Shown here: positions 35,016 through 43,580 of the stretch, piece by piece
Numbering within the stretch: position 1 is the stretch's first letter
Layout of the letters: each line of letters starts with the position of its first letter
Assembly (NCBI RefSeq): GCF_018130215.1
Contig: NZ_JAFCKQ010000023.1
Coordinates: 1 to 64,000 of the forward strand
Direction: 5' to 3'
DNA length: 64,000 bases
From: Bradyrhizobium jicamae
Lineage (GTDB): Bacteria > Pseudomonadota > Alphaproteobacteria > Rhizobiales > Xanthobacteraceae
Position numbers and translations under genes: made by a program
The notes under the pieces: generated by a model
The model's input: the letters and a program-made list of their open reading frames with translations, nothing else
Told to the model about the DNA's origin: nothing
Database searches by the model: none

Positions 35016-35051
35016 AAAAGCCCTCGGACATTTCCGGGGGCTTTTGTTTTT
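35016..35051 (+). terminator. Rho-independent terminator
   Basis: A 13-pair stem (35016-35028 with 35033-35045, one G-U pair) followed by TTTTGTTTTT. It ends the transcript of the preceding small gene; the AAAA on the left makes it usable from the opposite strand too, after the DUF4112 gene. Confidence 0.88.
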
Positions 35052-35065
35052 GCTCTCCACACCCG

Positions 35066-35611
35066 CTACAGGCGCGGCTGCTTGTCGAGCCAGCGGCGCA
35101 GCAGCCGCACATTGCGGATGTTGGCACGGAACATGACGTCGAACGCATCGCCCGCGACCGGCACCATTCCGACCACGCCGTCGACCGCGACATTGGCGAG
35201 CATCCGCGCCGTGATGTGCCAGGGCGCCCCCAGCGCGCGCGCCTCGCGCACCAGCCACAGCGAGATCGCGGTCGTGATCAGGTCGCCGATCACGGGGATC
35301 AGGCCGATGATCCCGTCGATGCCATAGCGGATATTGGTGCCGGGCAGGATGAAGGCGACGTCGAGCAGTCTCGCGATCGCCTCCAGCCGCACGAGGCGCT
35401 GCTCATGCGTCAGATTGCCGAACGGATTGGCGGTGGAGGTGCGGAAATCGAAGTGAAAGCCGTCGAAGCGGGAATGCGGCGCACCGTCCGCGAATTCGCG
35501 CCCGGGGATTTCACGCCCCTCTTGGTCGATGACCTTGCCGCGCGCCTGCGTGCTGCCGAAGGGCGGCCGCGATCGCGCTCCGTTGGGCGTGAAGATGTCG
35601 TCCTCGGTCAT
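35066..35611 (-). CDS. DUF4112 domain protein
   Basis: A 181-residue protein. The DUF4112 core fills about residues 68-175, with IRYGIDGIIGLIPVIGDLITTAISLWLV and VDGVVGMVPVAGDAFDVMFRANIRN. Two hydrophobic segments suggest membrane association. The first 65 residues are polar and disordered in appearance. ATG 35611 is preferred to a longer start at 35656. Function unknown. Confidence 0.85.
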   Translation of the reverse strand: MTEDDIFTPNGARSRPPFGSTQARGKVIDQEGREIPGREFADGAPHSRFDGFHFDFRTSTANPFGNLTHEQRLVRLEAIARLLDVAFILPGTNIRYGIDGIIGLIPVIGDLITTAISLWLVREARALGAPWHITARMLANVAVDGVVGMVPVAGDAFDVMFRANIRNVRLLRRWLDKQPRL

Positions 35612-35729
35612 GATGATCACATGGGTAACGCAATTGCGCGGTGCAAGTTGCCTCACATTACCACTGTGTCACCTTTGCGGCCGCTGCCGCGCGCCGGCGA
35701 CCGCGGATGCGCGACGAAACCAGCCGTTC

Positions 35730-36161
35730 TCAGTGCTGAACCGAAGTCGCCGGCTGCTGCGGCTCCTCGGCGTATTTATGCGCCACCCAGGACGAGATCA
35801 CGGCCGGCACGAGGCCGACGAGCCCGTAAAGGATGAACTGCGCCACGCCGCTTTCCGAGCCGTGCGAGGCATACATGAGCGCCGCCGCGAAGAACCCCAC
35901 CACGCCTAGGATCAGCATCCGCACCACGGGCGTGATCCGCCGCACATGCATCAGGATGTCGTCGATCGCGCCGAACATCATCGCCGGCACGATACCGAAC
36001 AGGTAGTTGTATTGCAGCGATTTGCCGAACACGACGAACAGCTTCACCACCTCGCCGCCATTGGTCTCGGTCCAGTAGCCGGACTGATAGGTCGTCGCGA
36101 GCAGCAGCAGGAAGCCGCCGATGAACGGCCCGATTGCTGCGAAGATGAGGTAGCGTTTCAT
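35730..36161 (-). CDS. Small four-span membrane protein (DUF5413-like)
   Basis: A 143-residue inner-membrane protein with about four hydrophobic segments (KRYLIFAAIGPFIGGFLLLLA, LFGIVPAMMFGAIDDIL, MLILGVVGFFAAALMYA, FILYGLVGLVPAVISSWVAHKY). The pattern recalls DUF5413, which I name tentatively. No enzymatic motif. Confidence 0.7.
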   Translation of the reverse strand: MKRYLIFAAIGPFIGGFLLLLATTYQSGYWTETNGGEVVKLFVVFGKSLQYNYLFGIVPAMMFGAIDDILMHVRRITPVVRMLILGVVGFFAAALMYASHGSESGVAQFILYGLVGLVPAVISSWVAHKYAEEPQQPATSVQH

Positions 36162-36335
36162 GGCGCGCCTTTAAGATCCAGGCGATCAGTCTAGCGCAGT
36201 CCGGCAACGGTTCTATCGGAAATTCGATGGAGATCGACAACGTTCCTCAGCCGTCATGCCCGGCTTCGGGCGGGGAGCCGCCCGGTCAGACCGCGCGACG
36301 ACGGTTGGGGAAAGAGGTGAGCGCGAAAGCTCTCC

Positions 36336-37925
36336 TCACTCCCCCCAGGCCGCGAACGCCTCGTTGAACGCACGCTCACCCGGGGCGCCCTTTTCGATGG
36401 CGATGATGGCGCGGCGCTGGTTGGTGTAGACCAGCGGCACGTCGAACCAGGAACGCTCCTTCAGGAGCTGCATGTTGCGCGAGCGGTCGGCGTCGACGTT
36501 GGAGAGGCCGACCAGGAAGAAGCCGTCGGTGACCTTGACGGCAAGACCGGCCAGGGGCGTGCCACGCGCCTGCTCGTTGGACTTCATCAGGATGCCGGGC
36601 ACGTTGCCGACGCCGCCATTGGCGAAGTCCTGCGGCAGGATGAAGGTCAGCTCCGCGGTGTGGCTCGCGGGCAGCGAGGTATCGGTGTTGCGGCGGAACG
36701 ACATCGTCATCTTGAACTTGCGGTCGGGGATATCGATGTCGGCGCGCACGGCGATATCGGGCGCCTGGTTGCCGGACGCCTTGATCTGCTCGGTGCGCCA
36801 CACCACCGAGCCGACATATTGCTTGCCCTTCGGATCGGACGGATCCTCGTCATACAGCACGACGCGCTGTGCCACCGGCGCAACCGGTTCGCTCGACGAC
36901 GACGGCTGGCCGACGCGGTCGGCGATCTTCGGCTTGGTCGCGGGCGCGGAGGCATCCTTCGGCGCCTCGGTCGTCTGCGGCGGCGCGGACTTGAACAGAG
37001 TGCTGACATAGCTGAGCGCCGGCTTGCCCCACAGGATGCCGGCGCCGACCAGGATCAGCACGATGCCGACCACGATCGCGCTCTTGAACGGGAACCGGAA
37101 GCCGAGCCGCGGGCGCTTGCTCGGCTCGCGATCGCCATTGCCGATCCGCGAACGCTGCGGCGGGGGAGCCTGCGGCGCGTAGCGCTCGGCCTCCTCGACC
37201 GGTTCGTCGTAGCCGTAGTCCGCGTCGGGATCGGCGCCGCGGTTCTCGAGGCTCGGCTCCAGCCGGTCGAACTCCGGCGACGGCGACGGCACGTTGGCGT
37301 AGGTCTTGCGCGCGTTGCGGCTGGCCTGCGCCGCGGCGCGGCCGAGATCGTCGGCGTCCGCCGTGATGTCGCGGAAGCCGCGCACACCTGGCGATGCCGG
37401 CGGGACAGGCGGCGGCGCGGCCTCCGGCCCACGGCGCGGCGCTCCCGGCCGCGAAGGCGGGAGCTGTGGATCGAGGGCCGGCGGCTGCGGGGGCTGGGCG
37501 CCTTGCGGCCGCGGCGGGTCGGCGCGCAGATTGCGCGGCGGACGGGTCTCGCCGGTCGGCGGATTCGACATGCGCGGCCGTGCAGGCGGAGGCGCGGCTG
37601 GTGGCGGGTTGGTCGCGGAACCGGCATCGGGCGGCCGGACGTTGGCGCGACGGAACGCCTCGCCGCCGCGGGTTGCGCCGCCGCCTCCCGAACGGGAGGC
37701 TTCGCGGGCGCGCTGGGCAGCTTCGGACTCGACCTTGCGGACGGCTTCTTCCAGCGACAGCCGTTCGCGGGTGATCTCTGACTCGGACAGCGGCGGCTGC
37801 ACGCTCCGCAGCTGCTGGATCAGCGCGGTTCGAGCCCGCTCATAGAGCGCGCGGCGGCTCTCGCCGGGGGCGTTGGGATCCAATCCGGCAATGGCGCGGG
37901 CGATCAGCGGGTAGTAGTCAGCCAT
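36336..37925 (-). CDS. Large proline-rich single-span membrane protein
   Basis: A 529-residue protein. Residues 1-75 form a helical module (YYPLIARAIAGLDPNAPGESRRALYERARTALIQQL). About 80-290 is low-complexity, rich in Pro, Arg, Ala and Asp. A basic patch (PSKRPRLGFRFPFKS) precedes a membrane helix (AIVVGIVLILVGAGILWG, about 310-330). The C-terminal 200 residues look globular and periplasmic (VVLYDEDPSDPKGKQYVGSVVWR, KFKMTMSFRRNTDTSLPASHTAELTFILP, in parts). I do not recognise a family. It starts 34 bp after the purA stop and may share its transcript. Confidence 0.75.
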   Translation of the reverse strand: MADYYPLIARAIAGLDPNAPGESRRALYERARTALIQQLRSVQPPLSESEITRERLSLEEAVRKVESEAAQRAREASRSGGGGATRGGEAFRRANVRPPDAGSATNPPPAAPPPARPRMSNPPTGETRPPRNLRADPPRPQGAQPPQPPALDPQLPPSRPGAPRRGPEAAPPPVPPASPGVRGFRDITADADDLGRAAAQASRNARKTYANVPSPSPEFDRLEPSLENRGADPDADYGYDEPVEEAERYAPQAPPPQRSRIGNGDREPSKRPRLGFRFPFKSAIVVGIVLILVGAGILWGKPALSYVSTLFKSAPPQTTEAPKDASAPATKPKIADRVGQPSSSSEPVAPVAQRVVLYDEDPSDPKGKQYVGSVVWRTEQIKASGNQAPDIAVRADIDIPDRKFKMTMSFRRNTDTSLPASHTAELTFILPQDFANGGVGNVPGILMKSNEQARGTPLAGLAVKVTDGFFLVGLSNVDADRSRNMQLLKERSWFDVPLVYTNQRRAIIAIEKGAPGERAFNEAFAAWGE

Positions 37926-37959
37926 TTCCACACAATCGTGGGATATAGGTAATATCCCG

Positions 37960-39252
37960 TTAAGCCTCGAACGGATTCTGTACCAAAATAGTGTCCTCAC
38001 GCTCCGGACTGGTGGATAACAGAGCGATCGGGCAGCCCACCAGTTCCTCGACCCGGCGGACATATTTGATGGCCTGGGCCGGCAGCTGCGCCCAGGACCG
38101 CGCATTGGCGGTCGGCTGCTTCCAGCCCTCGATGGTCTCGTAGATCGGCTCGACCCGGGCCTGGGCGCCCTCGCCGGCCGGCAGATGGTCGATCTCCTTG
38201 CCGTCGAGACGGTAGCCGGTGCAGACCTCGATGGTGTCGAAGCCGTCGAGGATGTCCAGCTTGGTCAGCGCCAGGCCGCTGATGCCGCAGGTCCGCACGG
38301 TCTGGCGCACCAGCACCGCGTCGAACCAGCCGCAGCGCCGCTTGCGCCCGGTGTTGACGCCGAACTCCTTGCCGCGACGGCCGATCTCCTCGCCGATCTC
38401 ATTGTTCAGCTCGGTCGGGAATGGACCCTGGCCGACGCGGGTGGTGTAGGCCTTGCAGATGCCGAGCACATAGCCGACCGCACCCGGCCCCATGCCGGTG
38501 CCGGTCGCAGCCTGCGCCGCCACGGTGTTGGACGAGGTCACATACGGATAGGTGCCGTGGTCGACGTCGAGCAGTGCGCCCTGCGCGCCCTCGAACAGGA
38601 TGCGCTTGCCCTCGCGGCGCTTGAGGTCGAGCAGCCGCCACACCGTCTCGGCATAGGGCAACAGCTTTGGCGCCAGCGCCGACAACTCGGCCAGGATGCC
38701 CTTGCCGTCGATCTCCTCCAGCCTGAGGCCGCGGCGCAGCGCATTGTGATGTGCCAGCAGGCGCTCGATCTTGTGCGGCAGAGTGTCGAGGTCGGCGAGG
38801 TCCATCAGGCGGATGGCGCGGCGGCCCACCTTGTCCTCATAGGCCGGGCCGATGCCGCGGCGGGTGGTGCCGATCGAGGTGATCGCGTTGGAGGATTCGC
38901 GCAGGGCGTCGAGTTCGCGATGCAGCGGCAGGATCAATGTGACGTTCTCGGCGATCCGCAGGTTCTCGGGCCCGACGGCAACGCCCTGGGCCTTCAGCTT
39001 GGTCACCTCATCGAGGAAGGCCTGCGGATCGAACACCACGCCGTTGCCGATCACGGCCAGCTTGTGGGGGCGCAGCACGCCTGAGGGCAACAGCGCCAGT
39101 TTGTAGGTCTCGCCGTTGATCACGAGCGTATGGCCGGCATTGTGGCCGCCCTGGAAGCGCACGACGATGTCGGCCTGCTCCGACAACCAGTCGACGATCT
39201 TGCCCTTCCCCTCGTCGCCCCATTGGGCGCCGACGACGACAACATTGGCCAT
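37960..39252 (-). CDS. purA: Adenylosuccinate synthetase
   Basis: A 430-residue enzyme joining IMP and aspartate with GTP in AMP synthesis. The N-terminus VVVVGAQWGDEGKGKIVDWL is the PurA signature and carries the catalytic aspartate and P-loop. GGHNAGHT, GTTRRGIGPAYEDK and GRKRRCGWFD follow. Length is standard. ATG 39252 is the start; the frame runs on to 39369 without support. Its neighbour downstream is the proline-rich membrane protein. Confidence 0.97.
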   Translation of the reverse strand: MANVVVVGAQWGDEGKGKIVDWLSEQADIVVRFQGGHNAGHTLVINGETYKLALLPSGVLRPHKLAVIGNGVVFDPQAFLDEVTKLKAQGVAVGPENLRIAENVTLILPLHRELDALRESSNAITSIGTTRRGIGPAYEDKVGRRAIRLMDLADLDTLPHKIERLLAHHNALRRGLRLEEIDGKGILAELSALAPKLLPYAETVWRLLDLKRREGKRILFEGAQGALLDVDHGTYPYVTSSNTVAAQAATGTGMGPGAVGYVLGICKAYTTRVGQGPFPTELNNEIGEEIGRRGKEFGVNTGRKRRCGWFDAVLVRQTVRTCGISGLALTKLDILDGFDTIEVCTGYRLDGKEIDHLPAGEGAQARVEPIYETIEGWKQPTANARSWAQLPAQAIKYVRRVEELVGCPIALLSTSPEREDTILVQNPFEA

Positions 39253-39597
39253 TTCGAAGCTGTTCCCTTCAGGTGTTTCAGAGACCATGATCGCGGCAGA
39301 AACACGTCCGCCCACAGAGATCATGCTTTCGCGCGCCCGGCTGATATCGCCGGCCGCAAGGCCGCGCACGCAAGGCGCCTACCGGATAAAGGAAGCGGCC
39401 CGGCTGCGCAAGCAAGAAGGCCACGTATTACGCCTTTTGGATAGGTCCAACCCTTTGATATCCCCTGAAAATCCGGACAAGTCGGGGCGCGCGGCGACGG
39501 CTTGCGAATTTAATGTTGCGCAACCGTGGCCCGCCGCGGCGATGGTTGATCGCGGCCGGCGGAACGGCGATCATCGGGCGCATCAAAGCAGGCCAAC
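39253..39597. other. Intergenic region without a recognised feature
   Basis: This 345-bp divergent gap between purA and ybaK must hold both promoters. No gene, palindrome or repeat stands out; base composition is moderately lower in G+C around 39410-39480. Confidence 0.5.
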
Positions 39598-40080
39598 ATG
39601 CCCAATTCGACGCAAGCGACAATGGCGCTCCGGAAGCTCGGCATCGCCTTCAGGCTGCACACCTATGTCTACGACTCCACGGCCGACAGCATCGGGCTGC
39701 AGGCCGCCGAGGCACTCGGTGTCGAGCCGAACCGGGTGCTGAAGACGTTGATGGCCGAGGTCGACGGCATGCCGGTCTGCGCCGTGGTGCCGTCGGACTG
39801 CGAGGTCAGCATGAAGAAGCTCGCCGCAGCGATGGACGGCAAATCGGCGAAGATGATGCGACCGGCCGACGCCGAGCGGCTCACCGGCTACCACGTCGGC
39901 GGCATCAGCCCGTTCGGGCAGAAGAAGCGCGTGCCGACCGCGATCGACGCATCCGCGTTCACCCACGCCACCGTGTTCGTCAATGGCGGCCAGCGCGGAC
40001 TGCAGATCGAGATCGATCCCAACGACGCGGCGCTGGCGGCCGGCGCCAGGATGATGGAAGTTGTGGCGGCGCGGGAGTGA
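39598..40080 (+). CDS. ybaK: Cys-tRNA(Pro)/Cys-tRNA(Cys) deacylase YbaK
   Basis: A 160-residue YbaK/EbsC protein that hydrolyses mischarged cysteinyl-tRNA(Pro). Signatures are RVLKTLMAEVDG, CAVVPSDCEVSMKKLAAAMDGKSAKM (in part), TGYHVGGISPFGQKKRVPTAID and VFVNGGQRGLQIEIDP. ATG 39598 is supported by the match to the family start (STQATMALRKLGIAF). Confidence 0.93.
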   Translation: MPNSTQATMALRKLGIAFRLHTYVYDSTADSIGLQAAEALGVEPNRVLKTLMAEVDGMPVCAVVPSDCEVSMKKLAAAMDGKSAKMMRPADAERLTGYHVGGISPFGQKKRVPTAIDASAFTHATVFVNGGQRGLQIEIDPNDAALAAGARMMEVVAARE

Positions 40081-40160
40081 GACCCGTGTCGTCAGATCAG
40101 GGCAGCGTCCGCACCCGCAGAAGCGCCTCGCGGAGGCCGATGGTGATGCAGACTACGGCG

Positions 40161-41366
40161 TCATGACGCCACGCGCAGCTCCGGCTTGGACCTGATGGCC
40201 GCGGCCTCGCGCCGCCACGACAGCGACAAGAACAGCAGCACCAGCGGCACCATCGACGCCAGCAGGGCAGCACCGGCAAACAGCGCGGCCGCCGGCGTGT
40301 GCAACGCATCCTGCAGCCGTCCCGCGGCGGAGGGCCCGAGCGCCATCAGAACATAGAAGCAGGTGTAGAATACGCCGAAACCGAGCGAACGATCTTGCGG
40401 CTCCAGCACCCGCGCCGGCAGCGACAGGATCGCCCCCGACAATGGACCGATCGCCGCGCCGAAGATCAAACCGATGAGCGCCGGATGGATGCCGGCGGCG
40501 AACAAGGTGAGCGAGACGGCTGCGACCAATCCGCAGCCGATGATGGCTGCGACCGGTTTGCCGGAGCGATGCACAAGATAGCCGCCGACCGGGATTGCAA
40601 CAATCGTGAACCAGATCGCCAGACTTGTCAGCGAAGCGGCGGTCGTCGACGTCAGGCCCTGCGCCTGCAGCAGCAGCGGCGCATAACTGAAAAAAAGGAT
40701 ACAGGAGAGATTCATCACGCCCCAGATCGTGCCCGCAACGATGACCGGCAGCAGCGTCGCAGACGGCAGCCGTGCGCCGGGCTTCGAGGCGACCTGCGCC
40801 TGAGTTTGCGGGGCCTGGCGCGGCAACAACATGAAGACGACGAGGACCGCTGCGGCGCCGGTCGCACCTGACAACATCACCGCGGGCCAGCCCGAGGCAT
40901 TCAGCAGCCACGTCTGAACCGGAAGCGCCACCATCGCGCCGAACGGCCAGCTCATCTGCAACAGCGACATCGCGAGCACGATCTCGCGGCCATCGAACCA
41001 GTCCGTCGTCATCTTGGTGGCGACCAGGATGATGATGGTGGCACCAACACCACCGATCACGCGCGCGATGAGCGCCGTCACGAGGCCGTCGGCGTGGCCG
41101 AGAGCTGCACCTGATAACGCCATCAGCAGGAGGCCGATCACGCCAAGCGTCCGCTCGTTGATGCGCTGTCCGATCAGCCCCGCCGGGAGCGCAACGACGA
41201 CGCCGGGCAACAGATATGCACCGAGCAGCATGCCGATTTCCGCATAGCTGAGCGCCAGATCGCCCATCAGCGCGCTGGTGACCGAGCCAACCGACTGGAA
41301 CTGAAAACCGGTCATCGCGCGGGCCGCAAACAAGACCGCGAGGATCGTCCATCTCGAGTTCGGCAT
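40161..41366 (-). CDS. MFS transporter
   Basis: A 401-residue major-facilitator protein with about 12 membrane spans. Motif A variants appear after span 2 (GLIGQRINERTLGVIG) and span 8 (GGYLVHRSGKPVAAIIG). AGGGAGGC lies just before its ATG. It starts 76 bp after the small 78-residue gene and is probably the last gene of that operon (order GNAT, isochorismatase-fold, 78 aa, MFS). Export or uptake of the operon's small molecule is inference; the substrate is unknown. Confidence 0.85.
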   Translation of the reverse strand: MPNSRWTILAVLFAARAMTGFQFQSVGSVTSALMGDLALSYAEIGMLLGAYLLPGVVVALPAGLIGQRINERTLGVIGLLLMALSGAALGHADGLVTALIARVIGGVGATIIILVATKMTTDWFDGREIVLAMSLLQMSWPFGAMVALPVQTWLLNASGWPAVMLSGATGAAAVLVVFMLLPRQAPQTQAQVASKPGARLPSATLLPVIVAGTIWGVMNLSCILFFSYAPLLLQAQGLTSTTAASLTSLAIWFTIVAIPVGGYLVHRSGKPVAAIIGCGLVAAVSLTLFAAGIHPALIGLIFGAAIGPLSGAILSLPARVLEPQDRSLGFGVFYTCFYVLMALGPSAAGRLQDALHTPAAALFAGAALLASMVPLVLLFLSLSWRREAAAIRSKPELRVAS

Positions 41367-41442
41367 TGGTGCCTCCCTGGACTACGGCGCCTTGCGCAAG
41401 CCGGGTGACGGCTCGCGGGACAACAGTCCGCGCAAACCACTG

Positions 41443-41679
41443 TTACCGACCGACGGGGGTCTCGTCCGATGACTTGCTGCCAGCAATATCCAGGCTGACC
41501 CGGTTGGAGAATTCGGACAGTTCTTCCTCGGAAATGTCATGCAAATTCAAACGCAATTGCATGATGGTCAGATCGACCAAATGGCCGGCAAACGACAGGC
41601 CTGCGCCAACGAGGATATTGCGCTGCTCGTTCAGTACGGGGATGACGCTTCGCAAGCGCCGGATGCTCGCCTCATCCAT
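41443..41679 (-). CDS. 78-residue helical protein of unknown function
   Basis: A 78-residue acidic protein (MDEASIRRLRSVIPVLNEQR, then HLVDLTIMQLRLNLHDISEEELSEFSNRV, in part). It appears all-helical and cytosolic. Its ATG overlaps the end of the isochorismatase-fold gene by 8 bp, so translation is coupled. The longer frame to 41715 runs deeper into that gene. No recognised family; a small partner or regulator of the operon is a fair guess. Confidence 0.65.
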   Translation of the reverse strand: MDEASIRRLRSVIPVLNEQRNILVGAGLSFAGHLVDLTIMQLRLNLHDISEEELSEFSNRVSLDIAGSKSSDETPVGR

Positions 41680-42265
41680 AGCGACGCCCTCGCACGGGCC
41701 GCGGCGACGTCGCAACCAGCCAATGACGCGTCGTGGTCACGTCGCCGAACAGTTCGATGGCCGAGGTGGCGGCGCTGTGTACGGCGTCTGCATCGGCATG
41801 CGGTCGCTGACGGCTCGCCGATGCATCGCTCAGAAACGTGACGCGATGACCGTGATGCGCCGCGTCAATTGCGGTGGCGAGGCAGACCTCCTCGGCCGCG
41901 AGCCCGCAGATCGCAAAGCCTTCGACCCGCGACACCACGTCGTTGAACAACGAGTTGCCATAGCAGGACGGCTGGCGGCGCTCGAACACCATGTCTTCGC
42001 GTTTGGGCTCGAACCCCGACAACCAGGGAGACTGCGGCCGTCCCGCGACAGGCCCGAGTTGATCTCTGGTGCGGGTGAACGCGATCGGAATTCGGTTCTC
42101 GCGCGCGTGGCGAATTGCGGCGCGGCAGTTGTCGAGCGCGCGATCGAGCCCGCCGGCATCGTCGCGCGCCAGGCGCTGCCAATTATCCTCCTGGAGATCG
42201 ACGATCACCAGGAAGCGTTCGCTCGAGGACCCGACATAAGCCTTTAGGTCGATCACCGTGCTCAT
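41672..42265 (-). CDS. Isochorismatase-fold cysteine hydrolase with Arg in the Lys position
   Basis: A 197-residue member of the isochorismatase-like superfamily. The catalytic aspartate is D23 (FLVIVDLQEDNW) and the nucleophile C128 (CGLAAEEVCLATAIDAA). The lysine normally found between them (in a pattern like vxEKxxxSaF) is replaced by arginine at about 96 (DMVFERRQPSCYGNSLF). Family members cleave vinyl ethers or amides such as isochorismate, nicotinamide or N-carbamoyl compounds. It starts 4 bp after the GNAT stop. The substrate is unknown. Confidence 0.8.
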   Translation of the reverse strand: MSTVIDLKAYVGSSSERFLVIVDLQEDNWQRLARDDAGGLDRALDNCRAAIRHARENRIPIAFTRTRDQLGPVAGRPQSPWLSGFEPKREDMVFERRQPSCYGNSLFNDVVSRVEGFAICGLAAEEVCLATAIDAAHHGHRVTFLSDASASRQRPHADADAVHSAATSAIELFGDVTTTRHWLVATSPRPVRGRRYG

Positions 42266-42269
42266 GCGA

Positions 42270-43484
42270 TTAACCTGCGTTTGCCAGCGGCGCCGTGCCG
42301 CGAACCGACGACCTTTCGAGGATGCCGGGAACGTCCCACTGGCCTTCGGGACGAATCAGGACATACGGATCTTCAGCGAGCGTGATCCGCGCCGGATGAC
42401 GCTCGACCTCGAGCTTGACCTCGACATAGTCGAAATCCGAGAACACGAACTCCCGCGCGCCGGGCATCCGCTGGAAGCCTCGCCGCTCCCAGAAGCTCAG
42501 GAGGCGTGTTTGCGAGTGCGCATAAAGGGTGCTGTAACCCTTCTTGCGACACAGTTCGATCGCGGCGTCGACGATGCGGCCGGCCAGCCCCGCATTGCGG
42601 CTTTCATTGCGCACGGCAAGGCGTTCCAGCTTGGCGAAATCAGCGAAGTAACGGATACGCATGCAGCCGACCGGCTCGCGGCCGACCTGGCAGATCAGAT
42701 GGGTCGCCGAGAAGTCGTTGCCGTCGTACTCCTCCTCGAACGGGCAATGCTGTTCGCCCATGTAGACCGCGCTGCGGATGGCCATCACACGCGCCATTTC
42801 ATCCATCGAGCGGACGACCTGCACCGACACCGGATCGACCGGTTCCGCCGCGACAGGCAACGGCAGTTCGTGCGTGCGATCGAGCATCTGCAGATGCGGC
42901 GTGTACAATCCGTCGTAGCGCGCGCCCGGCGAAAAGCCGAGCGGCTCCAGAACGCGCAGGCCTTCCTTGGTGATGGGACGCGAATAGATGCTGACGCCCT
43001 GATAGAGGGGGGCCGAGAATTTCTGCAGCACCAGCGGGATCGCGGCGACCAGCGAACCCTTGGCGTGAATGCACCAGACGTAGATGCCGGCCGGTCGCTC
43101 GGACTGCCGCGCGATGCAGGCGAGATCGGGATTCTTGGTGTCGAGCGTCCCGTCGATGAGCCGCCGCGTACCCTCATGCGTCAACGGCAGCGCTGCGAGA
43201 AAGCCCTCCCCCCTCGGAGCTTCGACGTCATAGTGATCCCGGCGCGCGATCGCCCAGAACACGTCCGGATTGTGATTGGCGACGCTCTGGACGATGCGGT
43301 TGGTAGTGATCCCGGGGAGATCGTGCCGAGCTGCATCCATCAGAGCGGCAATCCCGGCTGCGTCCACGGTAAAAATCACCGTGCGACGAGCCAACTGCAG
43401 CATGGTCATGCGGTCCAGCGAGCGCACGGGCGAAGGACGCTTGCTGGCAGCTTTCCGTACGAAATCGAGGTCGAGCGCCGTCAT
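42270..43484 (-). CDS. GNAT-family N-acetyltransferase, double-length
   Basis: A 404-residue protein. The C-terminal half (about 215-345) is a clear GNAT domain: MAIRSAVYMGEQHCPFEEE, PVGCMRIRYFADFAKLERLAVRNESRNAGLAGRIVD (in part) with the acetyl-CoA loop RNAGLA, then GYSTLYAHSQTRLLSFWERRGF. The N-terminal half (about 25-205) has the strand order of a second, diverged GNAT domain (VFTVDAAGIAAL, DVFWAIARRDHYDVEA, GEGFLAALPLTHEG). It is the first gene of the operon, divergent from a LysR gene 96 bp away. The acyl acceptor is unknown. Confidence 0.78.
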   Translation of the reverse strand: MTALDLDFVRKAASKRPSPVRSLDRMTMLQLARRTVIFTVDAAGIAALMDAARHDLPGITTNRIVQSVANHNPDVFWAIARRDHYDVEAPRGEGFLAALPLTHEGTRRLIDGTLDTKNPDLACIARQSERPAGIYVWCIHAKGSLVAAIPLVLQKFSAPLYQGVSIYSRPITKEGLRVLEPLGFSPGARYDGLYTPHLQMLDRTHELPLPVAAEPVDPVSVQVVRSMDEMARVMAIRSAVYMGEQHCPFEEEYDGNDFSATHLICQVGREPVGCMRIRYFADFAKLERLAVRNESRNAGLAGRIVDAAIELCRKKGYSTLYAHSQTRLLSFWERRGFQRMPGAREFVFSDFDYVEVKLEVERHPARITLAEDPYVLIRPEGQWDVPGILERSSVRGTAPLANAG

Positions 43485-43580
43485 CGATCGTCTCTCGTGG
43501 GTTGTGAATCCGACCCGTTTCTGCCATGAATAGAATTAACGGTCCCGATACTCTAGAAGGCTGCAAACGAGGCAAATTGT

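Noticed and set aside
42258..43529. A 423-codon plus-strand frame opposite the GNAT gene
   Set aside because: The opposite strand has a real GNAT domain and proper gene spacing; this frame is compositional noise.
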